Source: JBFMGD01 sp040751775
GTDB lineage: Bacteria > Bacillota > Dethiobacteria > DTU022
Assembly: GCA_040751775.1 (NCBI GenBank)
Contig: JBFMGD010000013.1
Coordinates: 1 to 59,709, forward strand
Reading direction: 5' to 3'
DNA length: 59,709 nucleotides
The notes below the pieces were generated by a model. The model worked only from the letters and a program-made list of their open reading frames with translations. It did not search any database and was not told the DNA's origin. A program made the position numbers and the translations under genes. This document shows, in pieces, positions 50,548 through 59,221 of this stretch. Within the stretch, counting starts at the first letter, position 1; every line of letters begins with the position of its first letter.

Positions 50548-51711
50548 TTGGCTTACGACCGGGAGCTTTCCTTTATCTATAATAACCCCACCAGAACCAT
50601 TTACGGTGAAAACAGCATCCGCGATATCGGCATGGAGGTGGAAAACCTGGGCTGTTCCAGGGCCCTGCTGGTTACCGACAAAGGAGTGGCGGAAGCGGGC
50701 TTGGCAGATCGGGTCGCCCAAGCGCTGGGCCGGCGCTACGCCGGCACCTATGACCGCTGTGTTCAGGATTCCGGGGTTCACCTGGTCAATGAAGGCGCCG
50801 CCTTCGCCCTGGAAAAAGGAGCCGATAGCTTGGTCAGTGTCGGCGGCGGCAGCACTATTGATACGGCCAAGGGGATGGCCGTAATCATGAAAGAGGGCGG
50901 CTGTTTGCAGGATTATTCGGGTATACAGATGCTGTCCCGCCCCCAAACGCCGCATATCGTGGTGCCGACCACGGCCGGTACCGGCAGCGAGGTGACCTAC
51001 GCCGCGGTAATCAAGGATTGGGAGCAAAATGTGAAGTTGCTGTTTTGCGACAACTTTATCATTCCCAATACGGCTATTCTCGATCCGACCATGACCGCCG
51101 GGCTGCCGGCGCAGTTGACGGCCACGACCGGCATGGACGCGCTCACCCATGCCATTGAAGCGATTCACGCGCTGCAGTGCGAGCCGATTTCCGACGCAAT
51201 GGCGCTGCATGCGATCAGGCTGATTGTAGAATACCTGCCGCGCTGCGTAGAACAGGGTGACGATCTCGTCGCCCGGGGGCAGCAGCAGATTGCCGCAACG
51301 ATGGCCGGCGTCGCTTTCGGAAACGCCCAGGTCGGGCTCGTTCATGCCATGGCCCATTCCGTGGGCGCTCTCTTCAAGGTGCCGCACGGATTGGCCAACA
51401 GTATTCTGCTGCCGCATGTAATGCTTTACAACCTGGAAGATTGCCCCGACCGGTATGCCCTGGTAGCACAGGCCATGGGTTTGGATACGCGCGCGCTAAG
51501 TGATCATGAGGCAGGCGAAGCCGCCGCGGCCGCCGTCTGGAAGTTAACTAAAAAGATGGGAGTGCCGCAGCGACTGCGTGATGCCGGCGTTCCCGAGAGC
51601 GGCCTGGCTGAGGCGGCCAATCTTTCTCTCTCAGACGGAGCGATTGTCTATAATCCAAAGATGATCATGGAAGCGGAAGAGGTGCTTAAAGTTTACCGGG
51701 AAGCCTGGTAG
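50548..51711 (+). CDS. iron-containing alcohol dehydrogenase
   Basis: A 387-aa group III dehydrogenase. NAD-binding segments are VSVGGGSTIDTAKG and PTTAGTGSEVTYAAV. The iron ligands fit the pattern in MDALTHAIEA, GLVHAMAHSVGALF and VPHGLANSI. It reduces aldehydes or oxidises alcohols; the substrate is unknown. TTG start with AAGGAGG upstream. It is probably co-transcribed with the SCP2-like gene. Confidence 0.93.
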   Translation: MAYDRELSFIYNNPTRTIYGENSIRDIGMEVENLGCSRALLVTDKGVAEAGLADRVAQALGRRYAGTYDRCVQDSGVHLVNEGAAFALEKGADSLVSVGGGSTIDTAKGMAVIMKEGGCLQDYSGIQMLSRPQTPHIVVPTTAGTGSEVTYAAVIKDWEQNVKLLFCDNFIIPNTAILDPTMTAGLPAQLTATTGMDALTHAIEAIHALQCEPISDAMALHAIRLIVEYLPRCVEQGDDLVARGQQQIAATMAGVAFGNAQVGLVHAMAHSVGALFKVPHGLANSILLPHVMLYNLEDCPDRYALVAQAMGLDTRALSDHEAGEAAAAAVWKLTKKMGVPQRLRDAGVPESGLAEAANLSLSDGAIVYNPKMIMEAEEVLKVYREAW

Positions 51712-51730
51712 CAGGCGCCAAACGCTTCGC

Positions 51731-51770
51731 CGGGACGGATCTGCACCTGCAGTGCCGTCCCGTGATTTTT
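51731..51770 (+). terminator. rho-independent terminator
   Basis: CGGGACGG (51731-51738) and CCGTCCCG (51755-51762) form an 8-bp stem followed by TGATTTTT, 20 bp after the dehydrogenase stop. Confidence 0.75.
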
Positions 51771-51847
51771 GCATAAAATACTATTGCGTGTAGTAGATAA
51801 ATTTGCTATGATTCTCATAGTGGAAAATCTGAGGAGGTTGGCCGCAG

Positions 51848-52291
51848 GTGAAAAAGCGTTTTCTGGCCGGGTACCACCCGGGCAGGCCGGGCCTGGAAAA
51901 AGTTTTAGGCAGCCTGGAAAGCGAAATTATGGACGTGATCTGGCGCAAAGACGCTGAGGTTTGTGTACGTGACGTGCTGGAAACGCTAGCAGGTAACCGG
52001 GAGATCGCTTATACGACCGTGATGACGATAATGGGACGCCTGGCAAACAAAAAACTGTTGGAAAGGCGCAAGGTAGGAAACGCCTTTTTCTTTAAGGCGG
52101 TGTTAACCCGGGAGGCTTTTACGGAAGCGATGGTCGGCAGTGTAATCGACGATCTGTTAACCGACTTCAGCGACGCAACCCTGGCTTGCTTTATGCACCG
52201 CGTCCGCAACCGGGATTTGGAAACCGTGGAGAAGTTGGAAAAATTGTTGACTGCAACGAAGGAGCAAAACGATGGCTCTGCCGGTGAGTGA
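51848..52291 (+). CDS. BlaI/MecI/CopY-family repressor
   Basis: A 147-aa winged-helix repressor (LGSLESEIMDVIWRKDAEVCVRDVLETL, AYTTVMTIMGRLANKKLLERRK) with a dimerising C-terminus. In BlaI/MecI relatives the repressor is cut when the neighbouring membrane protease is activated; in CopY relatives it responds to copper, but no C-x-C metal motif is seen here. GTG start. It overlaps the M56 peptidase gene by 20 bp, so the two are coupled. The genes downstream suggest it controls a metal or redox transporter rather than a beta-lactamase. Confidence 0.9.
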   Translation: MKKRFLAGYHPGRPGLEKVLGSLESEIMDVIWRKDAEVCVRDVLETLAGNREIAYTTVMTIMGRLANKKLLERRKVGNAFFFKAVLTREAFTEAMVGSVIDDLLTDFSDATLACFMHRVRNRDLETVEKLEKLLTATKEQNDGSAGE

Positions 52292-53255
52292 ACTGCATAC
52301 CTTTTTAATCTACGCCGTTTTCGGGTACGCCCTGGTTTATCCCTTGGCCTTACTCTGCCTGAAATTGTTTTCGATCGATCATCCCGGCCAGCGGCGCCAT
52401 CTCTACCTGCTGGCGCTGCTCGCACCGGCAGCCGGGTTTTTGCTATACCATACCGTACTCACAAAACGGTGCCAGGCAGAGCTGATCCATCCGGAAACGG
52501 GAGGAGGGCTGCTGCAACTGATCTGCCTGGTTTCCGACCGCGCGCTGCAGTACGCTGCTCCGATCCTGGCGTTCGTGTTCGGCCTCGGCCTGCTCAAGGC
52601 CGGCGCAGCCGTGCTGCTTGTCAGGAGGCTGCGCATGAAGGCGGTCCAGCCCTCTGCCGGGCTGGCCTGGCGGGTCGAAACGATCCTGAAACGCCGCTGC
52701 CATACCGCCGCCGCTATCACTGCTCCCGAGGTTATTTACAGCAGCCGCACCGGCTTTGCCGCTTTTACCGCCGGATTGATCAAGCCGGTGCTGGTACTGA
52801 ACTACGCTTTGGCTGCCGAACTGACGGAACAGGAGCTGGATGCGGTGTTGGCTCACGAATTGGTGCATATCAGCCGTAAGGATACCGTGAAAAACTGGTT
52901 ATTGTCGCTGCTCCGGGATCTGACCTTTTTTAATCCGATCAGCACGATCCTGATGCGCCGCATTATGCTCGAAAATGAACGTATCTGCGATCGCGAAGCG
53001 GTCGTGCTTACAGGGCACAACAATGCGACCTACGCGGCTGTCCTGCTGCGGGTATGGCGACTGATCCTGGAGCAGAGGCCTTTTCAATCCGGCCCGGTCA
53101 GCGCTTTTACAGGCGGCGGTAACGAACTGGAAGACCGGCTGACCGCTTTGCTCCGCAGCCGGAACGGTGAAAAACCGCTGCCGTCTTGGATTTTCCGGCC
53201 ACTGACAGCGGTGTTTATTGCAGTAACGATACTGTTCCTGGGTTTAATCTGCTAA
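52272..53255 (+). CDS. M56-family (BlaR1-like) membrane metallopeptidase
   Basis: A 327-aa protein with about four membrane helices. The gluzincin zinc motif VLAHELVHISRKD (HExxH) is followed by the third ligand region ENERICDREAVVLTG. BlaR1/MecR1 proteins sense an external signal and cleave the BlaI-type repressor. It lacks the C-terminal penicillin-binding sensor domain, so the signal must be something else. It overlaps the repressor gene by 20 bp. Confidence 0.9.
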   Translation: MALPVSELHTFLIYAVFGYALVYPLALLCLKLFSIDHPGQRRHLYLLALLAPAAGFLLYHTVLTKRCQAELIHPETGGGLLQLICLVSDRALQYAAPILAFVFGLGLLKAGAAVLLVRRLRMKAVQPSAGLAWRVETILKRRCHTAAAITAPEVIYSSRTGFAAFTAGLIKPVLVLNYALAAELTEQELDAVLAHELVHISRKDTVKNWLLSLLRDLTFFNPISTILMRRIMLENERICDREAVVLTGHNNATYAAVLLRVWRLILEQRPFQSGPVSAFTGGGNELEDRLTALLRSRNGEKPLPSWIFRPLTAVFIAVTILFLGLIC

Positions 53256-53353
53256 TAACATCAAGCGATACCCCCTCTGCCAATATTAAGCGAGGGTTTA
53301 GTGGCGAAACAACTACTACAATGTATAGTAGGAAAAGAAAAGGAGGTTTTCTA

Positions 53354-53956
53354 ATGAACGGTCACCGCAGCAACAAACAAGAGCAGTTTACTCAACCAAA
53401 GGTAAACCGGCTTTTCCCGCTGTTGGGCACTGTAACCTTGCTTGTCCTGGGCGCGGCTTTCACGCTGTTCTATTTTTTAAATCATGAAAAAACCGCCGCG
53501 ACACCGGGCGGCGCAGCAGCCTATTTTGGAGATCCGGTTGCCGAAGCCCGTTCCTATATCGGTGATTTTGTCTCCATGACTGTTGTCGACGCGGCTGAAG
53601 AAGGCGGCTGGCTGACGCTGCCCCTGGAACTGGTTTCCAATCATGATATCGTTTATTTTGAGGCGGAAAATGACGAGGGGATCAAGGTGCCGCTGATGGC
53701 TTATATCACTCCCTCTGGCCGTCTTTTCGCGGGCAGCAGTATGTGCGAACCGTGCCGGGGTCGCACATACTCACTGGCCGGAGAAACCCTGGTCTGCGAT
53801 ACTTGCCGGACCACCTATACGATTGAAGACCACCGCTATATTTCGGGTTCAACGATTTGCGGCACCTATCCGCCGGTCTATATGGATCCGGTGATCGAGG
53901 AGGGCAAGATCAAGATTCCGTTAGATCAGGTGGCGGCATGGCGTATCCGTTCCTGA
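53354..53956 (+). CDS. DUF2318 membrane-anchored Cys protein
   Basis: A 200-aa protein with one N-terminal membrane helix (about 20-42) and an extracytoplasmic DUF2318 domain. Cysteines lie at 131, 134 (CEPC), 148, 151 (CDTC) and 169 (TICGTYPPVY), as in the DUF2318 proteins near bacterial iron-uptake systems (for example Campylobacter Cj1660, from memory). It probably binds a metal or iron-sulfur cluster outside the membrane. ATG 53354 follows AAGGAGG. It is followed by a Cys-containing protein and ABC genes. Confidence 0.85.
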   Translation: MNGHRSNKQEQFTQPKVNRLFPLLGTVTLLVLGAAFTLFYFLNHEKTAATPGGAAAYFGDPVAEARSYIGDFVSMTVVDAAEEGGWLTLPLELVSNHDIVYFEAENDEGIKVPLMAYITPSGRLFAGSSMCEPCRGRTYSLAGETLVCDTCRTTYTIEDHRYISGSTICGTYPPVYMDPVIEEGKIKIPLDQVAAWRIRS

Positions 53957-53986
53957 ATATAAAAAATATAAAAAGGAGAGGTTACA

Positions 53987-54388
53987 ATGAACGAAGAGCG
54001 GCAGGTGACAGAGAATCAGGGGAACAATGGGGTAGGCAGCTGTTTCAATTGGAAGATCATAGTGTTGTTTGGCGTCGCCGCGGTTTTAATCTTTGTGATC
54101 GTCAATAATGTGGTGTTGGCTCGCTCGCCCGGTTCAGCCGGTTTTTTGGCCGACCGTTCCTGCTGCGCTCCGGCAGCAGGCACCAATACCGCGGAGCAGA
54201 TCAAGCAGGCCGGATTGGAGTTCTACCGGGCCAGCTACGGCGCTGAGGCGGATGAAGCGGCAATCGAGGATTTCGGATGCCACCAGGAAATTCTGATCTA
54301 CCGGGAAGGCGAACTGCTCCATCGCCTCGCTTATTCGAGCGGAAAATTCTATGACCTTGGCCCGGCCGACGGTCTACCGGGTAGATAG
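53987..54388 (+). CDS. 133-aa Cys-containing membrane protein, unknown
   Basis: Not recognised. A cytoplasmic N-terminus (with Cys19) precedes one membrane helix (about 24-44) and an external domain with Cys59-Cys60 (DRSCCAPAAG) and Cys98 (EDFGCHQE). The C-terminal segment EILIYREGELLHRLAYSSG is beta-like. ATG follows AAAGGAGAGG, and it lies 2 bp before the first ABC permease, so it likely works with that transporter. The vicinal cysteines suggest metal binding or thiol-disulfide exchange. Confidence 0.72.
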   Translation: MNEERQVTENQGNNGVGSCFNWKIIVLFGVAAVLIFVIVNNVVLARSPGSAGFLADRSCCAPAAGTNTAEQIKQAGLEFYRASYGAEADEAAIEDFGCHQEILIYREGELLHRLAYSSGKFYDLGPADGLPGR

Positions 54389-54390
54389 CG

Positions 54391-55590
54391 ATGAATCTTT
54401 ACCGGGTTGTTTTCCAGAACCTCTACAGGCGTAAGGGCAGAACGATCCTGCTAATTTGCGGGCAAGCCGCCGGTATCGCGGCGGCTGCCGCCCTCTTGAT
54501 CATGCTGCAAGCCGCGCGCTTGGAACTGGGCAACCAGATCGACGAATTCGGCGCCAATCTCGTGGTTGTACCCCGCAATGAAGGGTTGGAGCTCAGTCAC
54601 GGGGGCACGCCGATCTCCCGTCTGTCGATTGACCTGAAACAGCTTACAGAAACCGATTTGCTCAATATCGAGCAAATCCCAGACCGGAACAGTATTAATA
54701 TTATCTCACCGAAGATGATCGCAGCGGTGGAAGCGAATCATCAGCAGGTCCTGTTGGTCGGTGTGATCCCGGCAAAAGAGTTTCTGATGAAACCGTGGTT
54801 TGCTTTCGCGCCAACAGATGACCCGGAGGCCGGGCAACGAATAGTCGATCCGGTTCATTTCGAGCTGCCTGACGATGCTCTGTTGGCCGGTGCGGCTGCT
54901 GCTGAAGCGCTGGCCATCCAACCCGGCGATACAGTGCCGATCAACGGGCGCGAGTTTAAGGTAGCCGGCGTTTTTCAGCGGATCGGTTCCACCGAAGACG
55001 GGCTCCTCTATGCGAACTTGCCCGTGGTGCAATCTCTCCTCGGGCGGCCCGGCGAACTCTCCATGGTTGAACTTTCCGCGTACTGCAACGCCTGCCCGAT
55101 TGATCAGATCGCCGCCCAGTTGACCGCAGCGCTCCCAAACGGCCGTGTCACTGCTCTCGGGCAGGCCGCCCTGATGCGCGGCGAAACGATCGACCGTTTC
55201 GCCTTATTCGCCGCCCTGCTGGCGGGCGCGGCTCTCATTGCCGCAGCGCTGCTGGTTTTGACGATCATGACTGCATCGGTAAACGAAAGAACCCGTGAAA
55301 TCGGTATTTTCCGGGTCCTCGGTTTTCGCCGTACCCATGTGATGCAAATTATTTTGATGGAAGCCGGCATCGGAGGGTTCCTGGGCGGGCTGACCGGCTG
55401 CATTGCCGGAAATTTAATTGCGGTTACGGCAGGCTTTTACCTGGCCGGCATTACCACTGCCGCGCCCTGGCAACCCGCGCTAATATTACCCGCGGCGTTC
55501 GCAGCCGCGTTGCTGGCCGCCGCTGCCGGCATCTATCCGGCCGTCAGAGCGGCTAAGCTCGACCCGGTGGCCGCTCTCCGGTTTATATGA
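54391..55590 (+). CDS. MacB/FtsX-type ABC permease 1
   Basis: A 399-aa permease with an N-terminal membrane helix, a large external MacB_PCD-like domain (ELGNQIDEFGANLVVVPRNEG), then three C-terminal helices of the FtsX domain (MTASVNERTREIGIFRVLGF). It pairs with a second related permease and one ATPase. The family does mechanical or transport work on external substrates rather than classic import. ATG 2 bp after the previous stop. Confidence 0.9.
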   Translation: MNLYRVVFQNLYRRKGRTILLICGQAAGIAAAAALLIMLQAARLELGNQIDEFGANLVVVPRNEGLELSHGGTPISRLSIDLKQLTETDLLNIEQIPDRNSINIISPKMIAAVEANHQQVLLVGVIPAKEFLMKPWFAFAPTDDPEAGQRIVDPVHFELPDDALLAGAAAAEALAIQPGDTVPINGREFKVAGVFQRIGSTEDGLLYANLPVVQSLLGRPGELSMVELSAYCNACPIDQIAAQLTAALPNGRVTALGQAALMRGETIDRFALFAALLAGAALIAAALLVLTIMTASVNERTREIGIFRVLGFRRTHVMQIILMEAGIGGFLGGLTGCIAGNLIAVTAGFYLAGITTAAPWQPALILPAAFAAALLAAAAGIYPAVRAAKLDPVAALRFI

Positions 55591-55606
55591 TAAGGGGGAA
55601 GATGCA

Positions 55607-56350
55607 TTGGAAGACAATCTGCTGATTGCGATCCAAGAAGTGGTTAAGACATATCATCCGGCTAACCGGCCGGTGCAGGCCTTGCGCGGCATTACCGTGA
55701 ATGTGAACCGGGGCGAAGCAGTGGCAATAATGGGCGCATCAGGGTCGGGAAAGAGCACCTTGCTCAGTATCATCGGAGGGCTTAACCCTCCGACAAGCGG
55801 CAAGATCCGCATCGACGAAATCGACCTCTATGCTCTCTCCCGGGAGCAACGGGCCGATTTCCGCCGAGAATACCTTGGTTTTGTCTTTCAACAATTTCAG
55901 TTGATCCCTTACCTGAACGCGCTGGAAAATGTCATGCTGCCGCTGACAACAACCCGCTATCCGAACCGGAAAAAGCGCGCCATGGCCGAATCGGTTTTAG
56001 AACGGGTCGGCGTAGCCGATAAACGCGACCGCCTGCCGAGCGAACTTTCCGGCGGCGAGCAGGAGAGAGTGGCCATCGCCCGCGCTGTCGTGAATGAACC
56101 GCCCTTGCTCCTGGCCGATGAGCCTACCGGCAGCCTGGATACCCGCACCGCGGCGGAAATTATGGATCTATTTGGAGAGCTCAACGGCGGCGGTTTAACT
56201 ATTTTAATGGTTACCCACAACCGGGAAAACAGTGCCTATATGGACCGGACCATCCACCTGCAGGACGGGCGCCTGCTGAGCGGGGCGGCGCCGGAAGAGC
56301 GACCTCTGCAGGAAACAGGCAGCCGGGACGGGACGGGAGGAGAGCGGTGA
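55607..56350 (+). CDS. MacB/LolD-type ABC ATPase
   Basis: A 247-aa ATPase: Walker A GASGSGKST, Q-loop FVFQQFQLIPYL, signature LSGGEQERVAIARA, Walker B LLLADEPTGSLD, and the H-loop His in MVTHNRE. The LSGGEQ-R and QQFQLIP sequences are typical of the LolD/MacB/FtsE group that partners FtsX-type permeases. TTG start. It overlaps the next permease by 4 bp. Confidence 0.95.
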   Translation: MEDNLLIAIQEVVKTYHPANRPVQALRGITVNVNRGEAVAIMGASGSGKSTLLSIIGGLNPPTSGKIRIDEIDLYALSREQRADFRREYLGFVFQQFQLIPYLNALENVMLPLTTTRYPNRKKRAMAESVLERVGVADKRDRLPSELSGGEQERVAIARAVVNEPPLLLADEPTGSLDTRTAAEIMDLFGELNGGGLTILMVTHNRENSAYMDRTIHLQDGRLLSGAAPEERPLQETGSRDGTGGER

Positions 56351-57567
56351 ACCTGTTTCAGATTGCCATCAATAACCTGAGACGCCGGAAGGGGAAAGCG
56401 CTGCTGGCGATGACGGGGTTGATCCTCGGAGCCGCCGCTGTAGTTTCGGTATACAGCCTGGTTGAAGGTATGCGCTATGAAATGAACCGGCAGTTGGCCG
56501 AGCTGGGCGCCAATATCGTGATTACTCCCGACACCGGAGCGCTGACCTTTTCCTACGGCGGGATTACCGTTCCCGAGTTGCATTTTGGAGCGGTAGAGTT
56601 AAGTGAGGCTGATTTAGACCTGATCAATACGCTGCCGGCCGGGCCGGCAATCCTGGCGCTGTCGCCCAAGATCGTGGGAACCGCGCTGTCCGGAGAAAAG
56701 AGTGTAGTTGTGGCCGGCAGCGATCTGCATGCCGAATTCGCGGTCAAACCCTGGCTGCACCTGCGGGATGAGGCAGAGCAGGAGGGGGGCGGCCACGACG
56801 CGGCTGAACCGCGGCCACTCCGGTCAGGCCCGGCTCCCCAAATATCTCAAAACGACCTGCTTCTCGGCGCGGCTGCGGCGGAAGCGCTTGCGGTCAAGCC
56901 GGGTGATTCGCTTGAAGTATCCGGCCGCATGTTTAATATCGCGGGTGTGCTTGCTGCAGGAGGTTCTGTCGAAGACAGCCAGGTTTATATGGATTTAAAA
57001 ACGGCACAGGAGCTGTTGGCGCGGCCCGGAGCACTTACGGTAATTGAGTTGGCCGCCGATTTCAGTCTCGTGCCTGAACAGGAATTGCTGGCTCAACTGG
57101 CGGAAGCGCTGCCGCATGCCCGGGTAACCAGTGTGCGCCAGGCGGTGATGGGCCGCGGTGAAACGCTGAGCGCTCTCGCACGCTTTGGTTTCGGCGCCGC
57201 GATGCTGATTTTGATCAGCGGGCTTACGCTCGTCACTCTGACCATGTTTGCGTCTGTGCGGGAGCGGACCCGGGATATCGGCATTTTCCGGGCGATCGGA
57301 TTCCGGAGCTGTCATATTTATCAGATTGTGTGCACGGAGGGAGTGCTGATCAGCCTCGCCGCGGGCATTTTAGGTTACCACGCCGGCCTTGTCGCGGCGC
57401 AGCTGGCCGGGCCGCCGGTAGCCGGAACTGCCTTGCCCATAACCTGGCAGCCGGATCTGTTGGCCCTTAGCGCTCTCCTGACGGCGACGGCGGGTGGAGT
57501 GGTCAGCCTGATGCCCGCACGGTTGGCGGCGGGTGTAGATCCGGCCGAAGCGCTGCGGTTTTACTAA
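56347..57567 (+). CDS. MacB/FtsX-type ABC permease 2
   Basis: A 406-aa permease similar to permease 1 (N-terminal helix, ELGANIVITPDTGAL, then the FtsX segment FASVRERTRDIGIFRAIGF), so the pair probably arose by duplication and forms a heterodimer around two copies of the ATPase. GTG start overlapping the ATPase stop. It ends the operon just before a strong terminator. Confidence 0.9.
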   Translation: MNLFQIAINNLRRRKGKALLAMTGLILGAAAVVSVYSLVEGMRYEMNRQLAELGANIVITPDTGALTFSYGGITVPELHFGAVELSEADLDLINTLPAGPAILALSPKIVGTALSGEKSVVVAGSDLHAEFAVKPWLHLRDEAEQEGGGHDAAEPRPLRSGPAPQISQNDLLLGAAAAEALAVKPGDSLEVSGRMFNIAGVLAAGGSVEDSQVYMDLKTAQELLARPGALTVIELAADFSLVPEQELLAQLAEALPHARVTSVRQAVMGRGETLSALARFGFGAAMLILISGLTLVTLTMFASVRERTRDIGIFRAIGFRSCHIYQIVCTEGVLISLAAGILGYHAGLVAAQLAGPPVAGTALPITWQPDLLALSALLTATAGGVVSLMPARLAAGVDPAEALRFY

Positions 57568-57595
57568 AGCGCGCCGGATCAATAACCGCTTTCGA

Positions 57596-57630
57596 CGGCA
57601 CGCTTATTACAAGCGTGCCGCCATTATTTT
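57596..57630 (+). terminator. rho-independent terminator of the ABC operon
   Basis: CGGCACGCTT (57596-57605), loop ATTAC, AAGCGTGCCG (57611-57620), then CCATTATTTT. A perfect 10-bp stem 29 bp after the last permease. Confidence 0.88.
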
Positions 57631-57780
57631 GTAGCCCTGGACGGTAATAGCGGCAGGATTATAATAAGCTGTGTGGAATTTGAAACTGTTCGACGTACAA
57701 TGAGGCGTAAAGCTTTTCGCCGGATTGCCGGCTGTTCATAATTACTCAAAATAAAATTAAGGCACAGAAAGGTCTACAGA

Positions 57781-58575
57781 ATGGGACGGCCGGTTTGGCA
57801 GAGAAGAGTAATTATTTGGGTGTGGCCCGCTCGTTTTATCGCCGCCAGGGCCACGCGCATGCCGGTAATCGGGTGGCTGATCAAAAGGTTTTTCTTTGAC
57901 GGGGACTACATAGCCTACTTGCCGGCCCGTCAAAAAGAAATCGCAAAAGCAAAGGTAGTTCTGCCGGACATGGTGGTAAACCACTTTATTGAACGTGCCG
58001 GCTTTCGTTTTTTGATGCATCAGTGTATCTGCCGGGAGTCGAATAAATGCAAGAACTATCCCGCTTCCGTGGGCTGCCTCTTTTTAGGGGAAGCGGCTAA
58101 GGGCATTAACTCGGCCTTGGGACGGGAAGTATCTGTTGCCGAAGCAAAGGCTTTTCAAAAAAAAGTGCAGGAACTCGGCCTGCTAAACCTGGTTGGCCGT
58201 AACCGGCTGGATAAAATATGGCTGGGGGTCAGCCCAGCGGATCACCTGATGACGATCTGTCATTGCTGTGAATGCTGCTGCTTGTGGAAGATTATCCCTC
58301 ATTTATCCGCTTCAATCGGCAATATGCTTCAGAAATTGGACGGGGTTGACCTAAACGTCTCTGACTCTTGCCGGGGATGCGGCAAATGTGTGCCAGTCTG
58401 CTTCGCCCGGGCGATCGAGGTTGTCAACAGCCGGGCTGTAATCGGCACGGAGTGCCGGGGCTGCGGCCGCTGCACCGATGCGTGCCCGGAAAAGGCGATT
58501 ACGCTGACCCTGGCGGACAACGATTTCATCAATAGATGCATCGCCCGGTTCAATGGCTATGTCACGATTGATTAG
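57781..58575 (+). CDS. 4Fe-4S protein with extra Cys cluster
   Basis: A 264-aa iron-sulfur protein. The C-terminus has two ferredoxin-type clusters (CRGCGKCVPVC and CRGCGRCTDAC). The middle has additional cysteines in CICRESNKCKNYPASVGC and in the dense motif ICHCCECCCLWK. The N-terminus is basic and hydrophobic (WVWPARFIAARATRMPVIGW) and may touch the membrane. Similar proteins occur in anaerobes as electron carriers of unknown partner. A weak ribosome site (CAGAAAGG) precedes ATG. Confidence 0.8.
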   Translation: MGRPVWQRRVIIWVWPARFIAARATRMPVIGWLIKRFFFDGDYIAYLPARQKEIAKAKVVLPDMVVNHFIERAGFRFLMHQCICRESNKCKNYPASVGCLFLGEAAKGINSALGREVSVAEAKAFQKKVQELGLLNLVGRNRLDKIWLGVSPADHLMTICHCCECCCLWKIIPHLSASIGNMLQKLDGVDLNVSDSCRGCGKCVPVCFARAIEVVNSRAVIGTECRGCGRCTDACPEKAITLTLADNDFINRCIARFNGYVTID

Positions 58576-58882
58576 AGAATAGCGCCCGGTTCATGCGTGC
58601 GGATTTCCTGCTTGGTCAAACCGGCTTCCCGCAAGGGACTGCGCACTCCCAGTTCCTGTAGCGCTCTTGCCCCCGGCCGGTAGTCGGAGGCATCAGCCGG
58701 GTGAATAGAATTCAGAACGCAGAACACAGAGCGCAAGTGATCAGATATTTTGGACGGTTCGCTCATGCTGACTGCTGACTCTGAAGCAATTATGTAATAT
58801 TATATCACTGCCGGGCGGGCCGGCGTATCTTTAGCTGCTCCGTTTTGGTACGGCTCATAAACTTGCAAAATCGCCCGGGTGA

Positions 58883-58911
58883 TTGACAAGTACACGCCTC
58901 TGGGCTAAAAT
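58883..58911 (+). promoter_or_regulatory. sigma-A promoter of tRNA-Trp
   Basis: TTGACA (58883-58888), 17-nt spacer, TAAAAT (58906-58911), 10 bp before the tRNA 5' end. The rest of the 58576-58921 gap shows no supported gene. Confidence 0.85.
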
Positions 58912-58921
58912 AAGGTCAGGT

Positions 58922-58997
58922 AGGGGAGTAGCTCAACTGGCAGAGCACTGGTCTCCAAAACCAGGGGCTGCGGGTTCAAGTCCTGTCTCCCCTGCCA
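58922..58997 (+). tRNA. tRNA-Trp (anticodon CCA)
   Basis: A 76-nt tRNA. The acceptor stem is AGGGGAG with CTCCCCT, the D-arm is GCTCAACTGGCAGAGC, the anticodon loop is CTCCAAA, the T-loop is GTTCAAG, and discriminator G is followed by encoded CCA. Confidence 0.97.
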
Positions 58998-59071
58998 ATT
59001 TATTTTTCTGCTGTTAGCACGGATCAATTTAATCAGGCAATCACCGGCAGGTCATTAATCGCCAATATTAC

Positions 59072-59100
59072 TTGACAGTATATTCCGGCGCATTGTATAT
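59072..59100 (+). promoter_or_regulatory. probable promoter of the PII gene
   Basis: TTGACA (59072-59077), 17-nt spacer and GTATAT (59095-59100). Downstream, around 59125-59160, there is a weak hairpin followed by a run of T, possibly an attenuator. Confidence 0.5.
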
Positions 59101-59221
59101 TTAATCAAAGAGCACAAGGCAACGAAGCCTTTTCGCTGATTTTTAGCGGGGGGGTTTTTTTGCTTATTTGAACAGATTCAGTTTGGCACAACCGGATCTC
59201 TATTAAATGAGGAGTGAAGAG

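Noticed and set aside
50542..51417. 291-codon minus-strand ORF opposite the alcohol dehydrogenase
   Set aside because: Antisense shadow of a conserved gene, with no motif and no ribosome site.
51848..53255. Beta-lactam resistance regulators blaI/blaR1
   Set aside because: The M56 protein ends after the protease domain without a penicillin-binding sensor, and no beta-lactamase or PBP gene follows; metal or redox control is more likely.
58572..58766. 64-codon minus-strand ORF after the iron-sulfur protein
   Set aside because: No ribosome site, no recognisable motif, and it overlaps the end of the neighbouring gene; kept only as a weak possibility.
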